From contig NZ_JOFQ01000011.1 in NCBI RefSeq assembly GCF_000718305.1, positions 186,001-250,000 on the forward strand: 64,000 bases of DNA, in the 5' to 3' direction. The stretch is from Streptomyces niger (GTDB lineage: Bacteria; Actinomycetota; Actinomycetes; Streptomycetales; Streptomycetaceae). The notes under the pieces were generated by a model, which ran no database searches, had not been told where the DNA came from, and saw only the letters and a program-made list of their open reading frames with translations. Below are positions 42,644 through 51,273 of this stretch, one piece after another; the stretch's first letter is position 1; each line of letters opens with the position of its first letter. The position numbers were made by a program, and so were the translations under genes.

Positions 42644-44887
42644 TCACATCGTGCCGCCAAGCCGGTGATCCAGCGCGGTGTGCCTGCGACCCGCCGATAT
42701 CGTCCGCACCGCTTGGCCCAGGGCCTTGCGGGACCCCACCAGCACCACCAATCGCTTTGCCCGGGTAACGGCCGTATAGAGAAGATTGCGCTGCAGCATC
42801 ATCCACGCCCCTGTCGTGACGGGAATCACCACTGCCGGATACTCACTTCCCTGCGAACGGTGGATCGTCACCGCATACGCGTGGGCCAATTCGTCCAGCT
42901 CGTCGAAGTCGTACGGCACCTCCTCGTCCTCGTCGGTGCGGACCGTCAGCCGCTGCTCCTCGACGCTCAGGGACGTGACCACTCCCACCGTGCCGTTGAA
43001 GACGCCGTTGCGGCCCTTCTCGTAGTTGTTCCGTATCTGGGTGACCTTGTCGCCCACGCGGAAAACCCGGCCACCGAAACGACGCTCGGGAAGATCGGGG
43101 CGGGCGGGGGTCACCGCCTGCTGCAGGAGGCCGTTCAGCGCCCCGGCGCCGGCCGGGCCGCGGTGCATCGGGGCCAGCACCTGCACGTCCCGCCGGGGGT
43201 CCAGGCCGAACTTCGCCGGGATCCGCCGGGCCGCCACGTCGACCGTCAGCCGCCCGGCCTCCTCGGTGTCCTCCTCGGGGAACAGGAAGAAGTCCGTCAG
43301 CCCGGTGGTGACCGGCGGCTTCCCGGCGTTGATGCGGTGCGCGTTGGTCACCACACCCGAATGCTGCGCCTGCCGGAAGATCCGGGTCAGCCGTACGGCC
43401 GGTACCGGGCCGCCGTCCGCGAGCAGGTCCCGCAGGACCTCGCCGGCGCCCACGGACGGGAGCTGGTCCACATCGCCCACAAGGAGCAGATGGGCGCCCG
43501 GCGGCACGGCCTTGACCAGCTTGTTCGCGAGCAGGAGGTCCAGCATCGACGCCTCGTCGACCACCACCAGGTCGGCATCCAGCGGGCGGTCCTGGTCGTA
43601 CGCGGCGTCCCCGCCGGGCTTCAGCTCCAGCAGCCGGTGCACCGTGGCGGCCTCCGCGCCGGTCAGCTCGGACAGCCGCTTGGCGGCCCGCCCGGTCGGC
43701 GCCGCCAGCACCACCTTCGCCTTCTTGGCGCGGGCCAGCTCCACCACCGACCGGACCGTGAAGGACTTGCCGCAGCCGGGGCCGCCGGTGAGCACCGCGA
43801 CCTTCTCGGTCAGCGCCAGCCTCACGGCCGCCTCCTGCTCGGGCGCGAGCTGGGCTCCCGTACGGTCCGCGAGCCACGCCAGGGCCTTGTCCCAGGCCAC
43901 GTCGCGGAAGGCCGGCATCCGGTCCTCCTCGGCACGCAGCAGTCGCCGCAGCCGCCCTGCCAGGGACAGCTCCGCGCGGTGGAAGGGCACCAGGAAGACG
44001 GCCGTCACGGGGTCCCCGCCGTCCGGCGCCGGCACCGTCTCCCGTACGACGCCCTCCGGATCCGCCGCCAGCTCCGCCAGGCACTCGATCACCAGCCCGG
44101 TGTCGACCTGGAGCAGCTTCACGGAGTCGGCGATCAGCTGCTCCTCGGGCAGGAAGCAGTGCCCCTGGTCGGTGGACTGGGACAGCGCGTACTGCAGGCC
44201 GGCCTTCACCCGGTCCGGGCTGTCGTGCGGGATGCCGACCGACTGGGCGATGCGGTCGGCGGTCAGGAAGCCGATGCCCCAGACGTCGGCGGCGAGGCGG
44301 TACGGCTGGTTGCGGACGACGGAGATGGAGGCGTCGCCGTACTTCTTGTAGATGCGCACCGCGATGGAGGTGGACACCCCGACGCCCTGGAGGAAGACCA
44401 TGACCTCCTTGATGGCCTTCTGCTCCTCCCAGGCCGCGCCGATCATCTTGGTCCGCTTCGGGCCGAGCCCGGGCACCTCGATGAGGCGCTTCGGGTCCTG
44501 CTCGATGACGTCGAGGGTGTCCGTGCCGAAGTGCTCGGTGATGCGGTCGGCGATGCGCGGGCCGATGCCCTTGATCAGGCCGGAGCCGAGGTAGCGGCGG
44601 ATGCCCTGGACGGTGGCGGGCAGGACCGTGCGGTAGTTCTCGACGGTGAATTGGCGGCCGTACTGGGGGTGGGAGCCCCAGCGGCCCTCCATGCGCAGCG
44701 ATTCACCCGGCTGGGCGCCGAGGAGCGCTCCGACGACCGTCAGCAGGTCGTTGCCACCGCGACCGGTGTCGACGCGCGCGACGGTGTAGCCGTTCTCCTC
44801 GTTGGCGTAGGTGATCCGCTCCAGGACGCCTTCGACGACGGCCAGGCCTGCGGGCTGTCCGGGCCCTCCCCCATGCGATCGCTGCAT
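42644..44887 (-). CDS. RecD2-like superfamily 1 DNA helicase
   Basis: A 747-residue 5'-3' helicase. The N-terminal OB/HhH part includes GVLERITYANEENGYTVARV and tandem helix-hairpin-helix motifs (LIKGIGPRIADRI, VPGLGPKRTKMI). Walker A is TGGPGCGKSFTVRSV near 360-375, motif II VVVDEASMLDL near 440, then LLLVGDVDQLPSVGAGEVL, TRIFRQ, and the C-terminal AVTIHRSQGSEYPAVVIPV and NLLYTAVTRAKRLVVLVG. This is the RecD2 layout found without RecBC. It probably processes stalled or damaged DNA. ATG 44887 starts MQRSHGGGPGQPAGLAVVEG. Confidence 0.92.
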   Translation of the reverse strand: MQRSHGGGPGQPAGLAVVEGVLERITYANEENGYTVARVDTGRGGNDLLTVVGALLGAQPGESLRMEGRWGSHPQYGRQFTVENYRTVLPATVQGIRRYLGSGLIKGIGPRIADRITEHFGTDTLDVIEQDPKRLIEVPGLGPKRTKMIGAAWEEQKAIKEVMVFLQGVGVSTSIAVRIYKKYGDASISVVRNQPYRLAADVWGIGFLTADRIAQSVGIPHDSPDRVKAGLQYALSQSTDQGHCFLPEEQLIADSVKLLQVDTGLVIECLAELAADPEGVVRETVPAPDGGDPVTAVFLVPFHRAELSLAGRLRRLLRAEEDRMPAFRDVAWDKALAWLADRTGAQLAPEQEAAVRLALTEKVAVLTGGPGCGKSFTVRSVVELARAKKAKVVLAAPTGRAAKRLSELTGAEAATVHRLLELKPGGDAAYDQDRPLDADLVVVDEASMLDLLLANKLVKAVPPGAHLLLVGDVDQLPSVGAGEVLRDLLADGGPVPAVRLTRIFRQAQHSGVVTNAHRINAGKPPVTTGLTDFFLFPEEDTEEAGRLTVDVAARRIPAKFGLDPRRDVQVLAPMHRGPAGAGALNGLLQQAVTPARPDLPERRFGGRVFRVGDKVTQIRNNYEKGRNGVFNGTVGVVTSLSVEEQRLTVRTDEDEEVPYDFDELDELAHAYAVTIHRSQGSEYPAVVIPVTTGAWMMLQRNLLYTAVTRAKRLVVLVGSRKALGQAVRTISAGRRHTALDHRLGGTM

Positions 44888-45255
44888 GGTCCGACGGTAC
44901 CGCCGGGGTCGGACACGGTCGGGAGCCTGTGGAAAACCTCGTTCCGGTCCATAGGACCCGGCCGGTGGCGGACACTTCGAGGGGCCCGGCGCTGCCGGGC
45001 CCCTCGATTCCCCCTCGGGTTCCCCCTCCTCATCGGCGCCCGGCCATCCCCCCGGATTCCCCCCACGGGCACTGATGCCCTGTACGACCTCCCACAGGTC
45101 GGAACGGTTGCGCCGTTCCGACCTTCTTTCGACGCAGTTCTCGTCACAGCCCGCGCCCGTACGCACGGCGCACACGGCGCGTTCACCGCCGCGCGAGCCC
45201 TGCGTACGCCCGACTCACCGAAAGATGACGCATGTTCCTCCAGCGGCGGGTGCGC
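44888..45255. other. Gene-free gap
   Basis: No gene or strong structure. C-rich blocks with repeated TTCCCCC occur at 45008-45066. TGTGGAAAA at 44930-44938 is a poor DnaA-box match upstream of the helicase gene. Confidence 0.4.
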
Positions 45256-46113
45256 TCACTTCTCGGGCAGTACGTGCTGCCGGTAGCGGGCGATGACCTC
45301 GGCCAGCACCTCGGCCCCGTCCCGCGCCCACAGGGCCGGGTTGAAGATCTCGACCTCGATGGGCCCGGTGTGCCCCGCCGCCTCGGTCCGTTCGCGGAAC
45401 CACCGCAGGTCCACCGCGCCGTCCCCGAGCTGCCCGCGGCCCAGCAACACCCCTTCGGGCAGCGGCGTCACCCAGTCCGCGAGCTGGAACGCCGCGAGCC
45501 GCCCGCCGCGTCCCGCCCGGTCGATGCCGGCCCCGGCCGTGTCGTCCCACCACAGGTGGTACGTGTCCACGACCACCCCGACCTGCTCGGCGGGGAACCG
45601 TTCGGCGAGATCCAGCGCTTGGGCGAGCGTGGAGACGACACAGCGGTCCGACGCGTACATCGGGTGCAGCGGTTCGATCGCCAGCCGTACGCCCCGCTCG
45701 GCGGCGTACGGGCCCAGCTCGGCCAGCGCCTCGGCGATCCGCTCCCGGGCGCCGCGCAGGTCGCGGCTGCCGGCCGGGAGCCCGCCGGAGACCAGGACGA
45801 GCGTGTCCGTGCCGAGCGTCGCGGCCTCGTCGATCGCGGCCCGGTTGTCGTCCAGTGCGGCGGCGCGCGCTTCGGGTTCAGCGGCGGTGAAGAAGCCGCC
45901 GCGGCACAAGCTGGTGACGGTCAGTCCGGCGGCCCGTACGAGCTTGGCGGCAGTCTCGACGCCGTACTTCTGTACAGGCTCGCGCCACAGGCCCACGTGG
46001 CGCAGCCCGGCCGCCGCACAGCCGTCGGCGAGCTCCGGGAGCGACCACTGTTTGACGGTCTCCTGGTTGAGGCTGAGGCGCGCGAGGTCGTCCTGCGCTC
46101 CGGGGCCAGTCAT
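45256..46113 (-). CDS. Sugar phosphate isomerase/epimerase, TIM barrel
   Basis: A 285-residue xylose-isomerase-like barrel. RLSLNQETVKQWSLPELADGCAAAG opens it, and GLWREPVQKYG, VTSLCRGGFF, RLAIEPLHPMYASDRCVV, VGVVVDTYHLWWDD, AFQLADWVTPLP and GPIEVEIFNP hold the metal and substrate residues. This sub-type is found in streptomycetes with a Gfo/Idh/MocA gene and a DUF993 gene, as here. It is the last gene of that operon, overlapping the DUF993 gene by 4 bp. The natural sugar is unknown. Confidence 0.85.
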   Translation of the reverse strand: MTGPGAQDDLARLSLNQETVKQWSLPELADGCAAAGLRHVGLWREPVQKYGVETAAKLVRAAGLTVTSLCRGGFFTAAEPEARAAALDDNRAAIDEAATLGTDTLVLVSGGLPAGSRDLRGARERIAEALAELGPYAAERGVRLAIEPLHPMYASDRCVVSTLAQALDLAERFPAEQVGVVVDTYHLWWDDTAGAGIDRAGRGGRLAAFQLADWVTPLPEGVLLGRGQLGDGAVDLRWFRERTEAAGHTGPIEVEIFNPALWARDGAEVLAEVIARYRQHVLPEK

Positions 46114-47210
46114 GCGTCTCCTCCCAGTACGGCGGTCAGCTTCGCCATACGGGCCCGGGCCAGCTCGGGGTCCGGGAACAGGCCCAGCCCGTCGGCCAGT
46201 TCGTACGCCCGCTGCAGGTGCGGCAGCGAGCGGGCGGACTGCAGACCGCCGGCCATCGTGAAGTGCGACTGGTGGCCCGCGAGCCAGGCGAGCAGCACGA
46301 CGCCGGTCTTGTAGTAGCGGGTCGGCGCTTCGAAGAGGTGCCGGGACAGCTCCACCGTCGGGTCCAGCACCTTGTGGAACGCGGCGGTGTCCCCCGTGTC
46401 GAGCAGCCGCACCGCTTCGGCGGCCAGCGGCGCGAGCGGGTCGAAGATGCCCAGCAGGGCGTGGCTGAAGCCCTGTTGGTCACCGGCGATCAGTTCGGGG
46501 TAGTGGAAGTCGTCACCCGTGTAGCAGCGCACCCCGTCCGGGAGGCGCCTGCGCAACCGGACTTCGCGGTCCGCGTCGAGCAGCGAGACCTTCACGCCGT
46601 CGACCTTGTCCGGGTACTCGGCGATGATCTGCAGGAACGTCTCGGTGGCCGCGTCGAGGTCGGCGCTGCCCCAGTAGCCCTCCAAGGCCGGGTCGAACAT
46701 CGGCCCGAGCCAGTGCAGGATGACCGGGTCGCTGCTCTGCCGGAGCAGGCCGCCGTACAGCTCCCGGTAGGCGTCCGGCCCGGAGGCGGCCGCCGCCAGC
46801 TGCCGTGACGCCATGAGGATCGGCTGTCCGCCGGCCTCCTCGACGAGCGCGAGCTGCTCCTCGTAGGCGTCGCGTACCGCGGGCAGGCCGGCTCCCGTGG
46901 GTGGCAGCTGGTCGGTGCCGACGCCGCAGGCGATCCGGCCGCCGACGGACCTGGCCTCGGCCGCCGATCGCCGGATCAGCTCGCCGGCGGTCGCCCAGTC
47001 CAGGCCCATGCCGCGCTGTGCGGTGTCCATGGCCTCGGCGACCCCCAGGCCGTGCGACCAGAGGTGGTGCCGGAAGGCGAGGGTGGCGTCCCAGTCGAGG
47101 ACGGCGGGACCGTCGGGGGTGGTGTCGGCGTGCGGATCGGCCACCACGTGTGCGGCGGCGAAGACCGTACGTGAGGTGAGGGGCGCGGCACCTCGAAGCG
47201 CGGCGCTCAC
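46110..47210 (-). CDS. DUF993 family, dihydrodipicolinate synthase-like protein
   Basis: A 366-residue TIM-barrel protein. VLDWDATLAFRHHLWSHGLGVAEAMDTAQRGMGLDWATAGELI is the DUF993 hallmark. ACGVGTDQLPP, DPVILHWLGPMFDPALEGYWG, DGVKVSLLDADREV and GDDFHYPELIAGD resemble the Lys-Schiff-base region of the class I aldolase/DapA superfamily; the Lys in VDGVKVSLLD is the candidate. A retro-aldol or dehydration reaction on an oxidised sugar fits the operon, but no activity is established. GTG 47210 overlaps the upstream stop (GTGA) and has GGAG eight bases ahead. Confidence 0.85.
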   Translation of the reverse strand: MSAALRGAAPLTSRTVFAAAHVVADPHADTTPDGPAVLDWDATLAFRHHLWSHGLGVAEAMDTAQRGMGLDWATAGELIRRSAAEARSVGGRIACGVGTDQLPPTGAGLPAVRDAYEEQLALVEEAGGQPILMASRQLAAAASGPDAYRELYGGLLRQSSDPVILHWLGPMFDPALEGYWGSADLDAATETFLQIIAEYPDKVDGVKVSLLDADREVRLRRRLPDGVRCYTGDDFHYPELIAGDQQGFSHALLGIFDPLAPLAAEAVRLLDTGDTAAFHKVLDPTVELSRHLFEAPTRYYKTGVVLLAWLAGHQSHFTMAGGLQSARSLPHLQRAYELADGLGLFPDPELARARMAKLTAVLGGDA

Positions 47211-48358
47211 AGGCTCAGCTCCGGAACGTCCAGGCGGCGCCCCTGCTCGGCCGAGCGGATGCCCAGCTCCGCCAGTTGTACGCCGCGGGCACCGGCCATC
47301 AGGTCCCACCGCCACGGCTCGTCGAGCACCACGTGGCGCAGGAAGAGCGACCACTGCTCCTTGAAGCCGTTGTCGAACTCCTCGTTGTCGGGCACCTCTT
47401 GCCACTGCTCCCTGAAGGGCTCCGTGGCGGGCAGGTCCGGGTTCCAGACCGGCTTCGGGGTCGCCGAGCGGTGTTGCACGCGGCAGCGCCGCAGGCCGGC
47501 GACGGCCGAGCCCTCGGTGCCGTCCACCTGGAACTCCACCAGCTCGTCCCGGTTGACGCGCACCGCCCAGGAGGAGTTGATCTGCGCGACGGCGCCGCCT
47601 TCCAGCTGGAAGATCCCGTACGCGGCGTCGTCGGCGGTCGCCTCGTACGGCTTGCCGGCCTCGTCCCAGCGGCGCGGGATGTGCGTGGCCAGGTGGGCCT
47701 GGACGGTGCGCACGGGACCGAACAGCTCGTGGAGCACGTACTCCCAGTGCGGGAACATGTCCGTCGCGATGCCGCCGCCGTCCTCGGCCCGGTAGTTCCA
47801 CGAAGGCCGCTGCGCCTCCTGCCAGTCGCCCTCGAAGACCCAGTAGCCGAACTCCCCCCGCACGGACAGGATCCGCCCGAAAAACCCGCCCTCGACCAGC
47901 CGCTTCAGCTTCAACAGGCCGGGCAGGAAGATCTTGTCCTGGACGACGCCGTGCTTGATGCCGGCCTCGCGGGCCAGGCGCGCCAGTTCGAGGGCGCCGG
48001 CCAGCCCGGTGGCGGTGGGCTTCTCCACGTAGAGGTGCTTGCCGGCGGCGATCGCCTTCTTGACCGCCTCCTCACGTGCGGCGGTGACCTGCGCATCGAA
48101 GTAGATGTCGATGCTGTCGTCGGCCAGTACGGCGTCCAGGTCGGTGGTCCATTCGGTGAGGCCGTGCCGGTCGGCGAGGGCCGCGAGCTTGTGCTCCGAG
48201 CGCCCCACCAGGACCGGTTCGGGCCAGATCACCGTGGCCCCGCCCACGTCCAGGCCGCCCTGCTCACGCAGCGCGAGGATCGAGCGGAGCAGGTGCTGGC
48301 GGTACCCCATACGCCCGGTCACGCCGTTCATGGCGATCCGTACGGTCTTGCGTGTCAC
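47207..48358 (-). CDS. Gfo/Idh/MocA family oxidoreductase
   Basis: A 383-residue NAD(P) oxidoreductase. VRIAMNGVTGRMGYRQHLLRS is an unusual glycine motif (GVTGRMG in place of GxGxxG), DIYFDAQVTAAREEAVKKAIAAGKHLYVEKPTATG carries the Lys, and GGGIATDMFPHWEYVLHELFG the Asp-His pair. First gene of a coupled three-gene operon with DUF993 and a sugar isomerase. A LacI gene is divergent, with a palindromic operator between. GTG 48358 has GAGGGG seven bases upstream. Substrate unknown. Confidence 0.86.
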   Translation of the reverse strand: MTRKTVRIAMNGVTGRMGYRQHLLRSILALREQGGLDVGGATVIWPEPVLVGRSEHKLAALADRHGLTEWTTDLDAVLADDSIDIYFDAQVTAAREEAVKKAIAAGKHLYVEKPTATGLAGALELARLAREAGIKHGVVQDKIFLPGLLKLKRLVEGGFFGRILSVRGEFGYWVFEGDWQEAQRPSWNYRAEDGGGIATDMFPHWEYVLHELFGPVRTVQAHLATHIPRRWDEAGKPYEATADDAAYGIFQLEGGAVAQINSSWAVRVNRDELVEFQVDGTEGSAVAGLRRCRVQHRSATPKPVWNPDLPATEPFREQWQEVPDNEEFDNGFKEQWSLFLRHVVLDEPWRWDLMAGARGVQLAELGIRSAEQGRRLDVPELSL

Positions 48359-48542
48359 AACCCGACCCCTCACATCAACCGGTGGTACCTCTCGCGGCCC
48401 ACGTGGTCCGCGAACGGACAGCGCACGGGAAAGCGCGAGCGGACGCGTGCGCGGGCACGGCTCGACGTTCGGTCGGCGGTGCCGGACAGGCACGAGCACG
48501 CATGGACGCCCAGCGTTCGGAGTTGTGCACCGAGTACGCATA

Positions 48543-48554
48543 GAAAGCGCTTTC
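48543..48554. promoter_or_regulatory. LacI-type operator palindrome
   Basis: GAAAGCGCTTTC, a perfect 12-bp palindrome with the central CG typical of LacI/GalR operators, lies between the divergent oxidoreductase operon and the LacI gene (89 bp from the regulator start). Confidence 0.75.
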
Positions 48555-48642
48555 CATCGCGAGAGAAGCTAGCCTGCGACGCGAGACGCCACAAGAGGGG
48601 CGACGCCGTGCGTGGCGCCGCGGGACGGGACGGGAAGCGATC

Positions 48643-49770
48643 ATGACCGTGACACTGGCGGACGTCGCCGCGCGGGCGGGAGTCTCGGCGGCGACCGTCT
48701 CGCGCGTGCTGAACAGCAACTACCCGGTGGCCGAGGCCACCCGCGACCGCGTGCTGCGGGCCGTCGCCGAACTGGAGTACGTCGCGAACGGGCCGGCCAG
48801 CGCGCTCGCCGCGGCCACGTCCGACCTGGTCGGCATCCTCGTCAACGACGTCGCCGACCCGTTCTTCGGCGTACTCGCCAGCGCCGTGCAGGCCGAGATG
48901 AGCGACGGCGGCGGGCCCGGCGGGGAGAAGCTGGCCGTCGTCTGCAACACCGGCGGCTCCCCCGAACGCGAGCTGACCTACCTCACGCTGCTGCACCGGC
49001 AGCGGGCGGGCGCGGTGGTACTGACCGGCGGTGCGGTCGAGGATTCCGCGCACACGGCGGCGCTGGCGGCTCGCATCGCCCGGCTGGCCGCCGCAGGCAC
49101 CCAGGTGGTGCTGTGCGGCCGCCCACCGCTGCCGGCGGCGGCAGCGGGAGCGCACGCGGCGGAGGCGCCGGCGGCGAACGGCCCGCGGGCAGCCGGCCGC
49201 GCAGCGGCACGTGCCGTCGGGGCCGGCCCCGCTCCGCTGACCGTTGCATTCGACAATCGGGGCGGCGCGCGGGCGCTGACGGAGCATCTGGTCGGGCTGG
49301 GCCACCGACGCATCGGATGCGTCGCCGGTCCCGAGCGGCTCACCACCACCCGGCACCGGCTGGAGGGCCATCGCGCGGCGCTCGCCGCGCACGGCGTCGA
49401 GGACGCCCCCGGCCGCACGGTGCACGGCGCCTACGACCGGGCCTCGGGGTATGCGGCCGCACACGAACTCCTCCGGCGGGACGACCGACTGACCGCCGTC
49501 GTCGCGGCCAATGACACGGTCGCGCTGGGCGTCTGCGCGGCGTTGCGCGAGCGCGGATTGCGCGTGCCGGAGGACGTCTCGGTCGCCGGCTTCGACGATC
49601 TGCCGTTCAGCGCGGACGCGGTACCGGCGCTGACGACCGTCCGGCTGCCGCTGGGCCACGCCGGGGCGCTGGCCGGCCGGCTGGCGATGGGCCGGGAGCC
49701 GGCGCCGCCGGCCGGCGTGACGCTGCTTTCATCCGAATTGGTGATACGCAATTCGACGGCTCCGCTCTAA
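48643..49770 (+). CDS. LacI-family transcriptional regulator
   Basis: A 375-residue LacI/GalR protein. Residues 1-50 are the helix-turn-helix and hinge (TLADVAARAGVSAATVSRVLNSNYPVAEATRDRV). The sensor domain has LVGILVNDVADPFFGVLASAVQAE, LVGLGHRRIGCVAG, TAVVAANDTVALGVCAALRERG and VSVAGFDDLPFSADAVPALTTVRLP. An Ala-rich insertion of about 35 residues (170-205) splits the sensor domain. It is divergent from the oxidoreductase-DUF993-isomerase operon and should repress it through the GAAAGCGCTTTC site; the inducer is unknown. Its stop overlaps the operator of the following MarR-acetyltransferase gene. Confidence 0.9.
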   Translation: MTVTLADVAARAGVSAATVSRVLNSNYPVAEATRDRVLRAVAELEYVANGPASALAAATSDLVGILVNDVADPFFGVLASAVQAEMSDGGGPGGEKLAVVCNTGGSPERELTYLTLLHRQRAGAVVLTGGAVEDSAHTAALAARIARLAAAGTQVVLCGRPPLPAAAAGAHAAEAPAANGPRAAGRAAARAVGAGPAPLTVAFDNRGGARALTEHLVGLGHRRIGCVAGPERLTTTRHRLEGHRAALAAHGVEDAPGRTVHGAYDRASGYAAAHELLRRDDRLTAVVAANDTVALGVCAALRERGLRVPEDVSVAGFDDLPFSADAVPALTTVRLPLGHAGALAGRLAMGREPAPPAGVTLLSSELVIRNSTAPL

Positions 49771-49789
49771 CCTTGACTCAGTCAAGGTT
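49769..49789 (+). promoter_or_regulatory. Perfect inverted repeat before the MarR-acetyltransferase gene
   Basis: AACCTTGAC-TCA-GTCAAGGTT, two 9-bp arms around 3 bases, starts inside the TAA stop of the LacI gene and is followed by TTTTGGGGG. It looks like the target of the MarR domain and, with its T tract, could also terminate lacI transcription. The gene start at 49803 is only 13 bp away. Confidence 0.75.
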
Positions 49790-49802
49790 TTTGGGGGATG
49801 CC

Positions 49803-50930
49803 ATGACCGTCCAGGAGTTCCGTCGCTTCAACCGCTTCTACACCAACCTCATCGGCGCGCTCGATTACGGCCGCCACCTCTACAGCCCGTACACGCTCAC
49901 CGAGGCCCGCCTGCTGTACGAGCTGGCCAACACCGACGAGCAGCTGGACGCCGCGGATCTGCGGGTGGCGCTCTCCTTGGACGCCGGGTACCTCAGCCGT
50001 CTGCTCGGCAAGTTCGAGGAGCGCGAGCTGATCACCCGTGGCCGCTCGGAGCAGGACTCGCGACGGCAGCGCATCGCCCTCACCCCGCACGGCCGGGAGG
50101 CGGCGTCGGCGCTGGAGGAACGGTCCCAGGAAAAGGCCGGCCGACTCCTGGAGACGATGCGGGACGGGGACCGCATCCGGCTGGCGGAGTCCATGGCGAC
50201 GATCCGCGAACTGCTCGGCGACACGGACCGGGACCAGGAGCAGGAGCGGGGGCAGGGACAGGGGCGGAAACAGAGTCAAGGGCAGGGGCAGGAGCCTGGG
50301 CCCGGGCGTCGCGCGGGGGCGCGGCCTTCCGCGTCCGGCCATGTGACCCTGCGGACCACGCGCCCCGGTGATCTGGGCTGGATGGTGCAGCGCAATGCCG
50401 AGCTGTACGCGCGGGAGTACGGCTTCGACTTGTCGTACGAGGCGCTGGTGGCCCGCATCGTCGCCGACTTCGCCGACCACTTCGACCCCCGCTGGGACCG
50501 CGCCTGGATCGCCGAGCTGGACGGCGCCCCGGTCGGCCAGGTGATGTGCGTACGCGACGTTCCGACGGAGGCTCCGCGAGGCGCGGAGGGAGACGCACGG
50601 GGTGGGGTCGCGGCCGAGGCCAGGCCCGCGGCCGGGGCGGGTTCCAGGGCCGAGCCCGCCGACATACCGGTACGCATACGTAGGGCACGGCTGCGGCTGC
50701 TGCTCGTGGAACCGGAGGCGCGCGGACACGGCATCGGCGAACGGCTGGTGACGGCCTGCACGGACTTCGCCCGGGAGGCCGGATACGACGAGCTGGTGCT
50801 CTGGACCAACAGCGTGCTGACGTCGGCCCGGCGAATATACGAACGGGCCGGATTCGAGCTGGTCGCCGAGCGGCCGCACCACAGTTTCGGCCAGGACCTG
50901 GTGGGGCAGGACTGGCGTTTGCCACTGTGA
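49803..50930 (+). CDS. MarR-type regulator fused to GNAT acetyltransferase
   Basis: A 375-residue fusion. Residues 1-140 are a MarR winged helix: YTLTEARLLYELANTDEQLDAADLRVALSLDAGYLSRLLGKFEERELITRGRSEQDSRRQRIALTPHG. A Gln/Gly/Arg-rich linker follows at 145-175. The GNAT domain spans about 180-375, with LGWMVQRNAELYAREYG and the acetyl-CoA motif LLLVEPEARGHGIGERLVTACTDFAREAGYDELVLWTN, ending YERAGFELVAERPHHSFG. The GNAT part has a 30-residue low-complexity insertion near 265-290. This fusion is common in actinobacteria. ATG 49803 follows GGGGGATGCC. Confidence 0.9.
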   Translation: MTVQEFRRFNRFYTNLIGALDYGRHLYSPYTLTEARLLYELANTDEQLDAADLRVALSLDAGYLSRLLGKFEERELITRGRSEQDSRRQRIALTPHGREAASALEERSQEKAGRLLETMRDGDRIRLAESMATIRELLGDTDRDQEQERGQGQGRKQSQGQGQEPGPGRRAGARPSASGHVTLRTTRPGDLGWMVQRNAELYAREYGFDLSYEALVARIVADFADHFDPRWDRAWIAELDGAPVGQVMCVRDVPTEAPRGAEGDARGGVAAEARPAAGAGSRAEPADIPVRIRRARLRLLLVEPEARGHGIGERLVTACTDFAREAGYDELVLWTNSVLTSARRIYERAGFELVAERPHHSFGQDLVGQDWRLPL

Positions 50931-51150
50931 GGGAAGCCCCGAGCGGCCGGTGGTGCTCCGCACGGCGGGACCGGCACTGCGAGCGACTGGGGCGGCGCCC
51001 GCGCGGCGGGACCGACATCCCGAGCTGCTGGGCGGGCATGGTGGATGGGGTGCGGGAAAGGTGGATGACCGGGGTGCCGGGGTACCGGGTACCGGTGAGT
51101 GTCAAAGGCAGGAGCCAGGAAGCAGGAGGCAGGAGCTCCCCGGGGGGCAG

Positions 51151-51210
51151 CGCCGGTCGGGACGGGTCGGTGCCGGTCGGGACGGGTCGGGGCTGGTCAG
51201 TGCCGGTCGG
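51151..51210. repeat. 20-bp repeat, about 3 units
   Basis: Units CGCCGGTCGGGACGGGTCGG, TGCCGGTCGGGACGGGTCGG and a diverged third. No gene is seen between 50931 and 51273; GAAAGGTAGGG near 51254 is the ribosome site of the next gene. Confidence 0.7.
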
Positions 51211-51273
51211 GGGTGACCGAGGCTCTCTGGAAATGCCGTCTCGAAGTGCTGCGAAAGGTAGGGCTGTAGGGCT

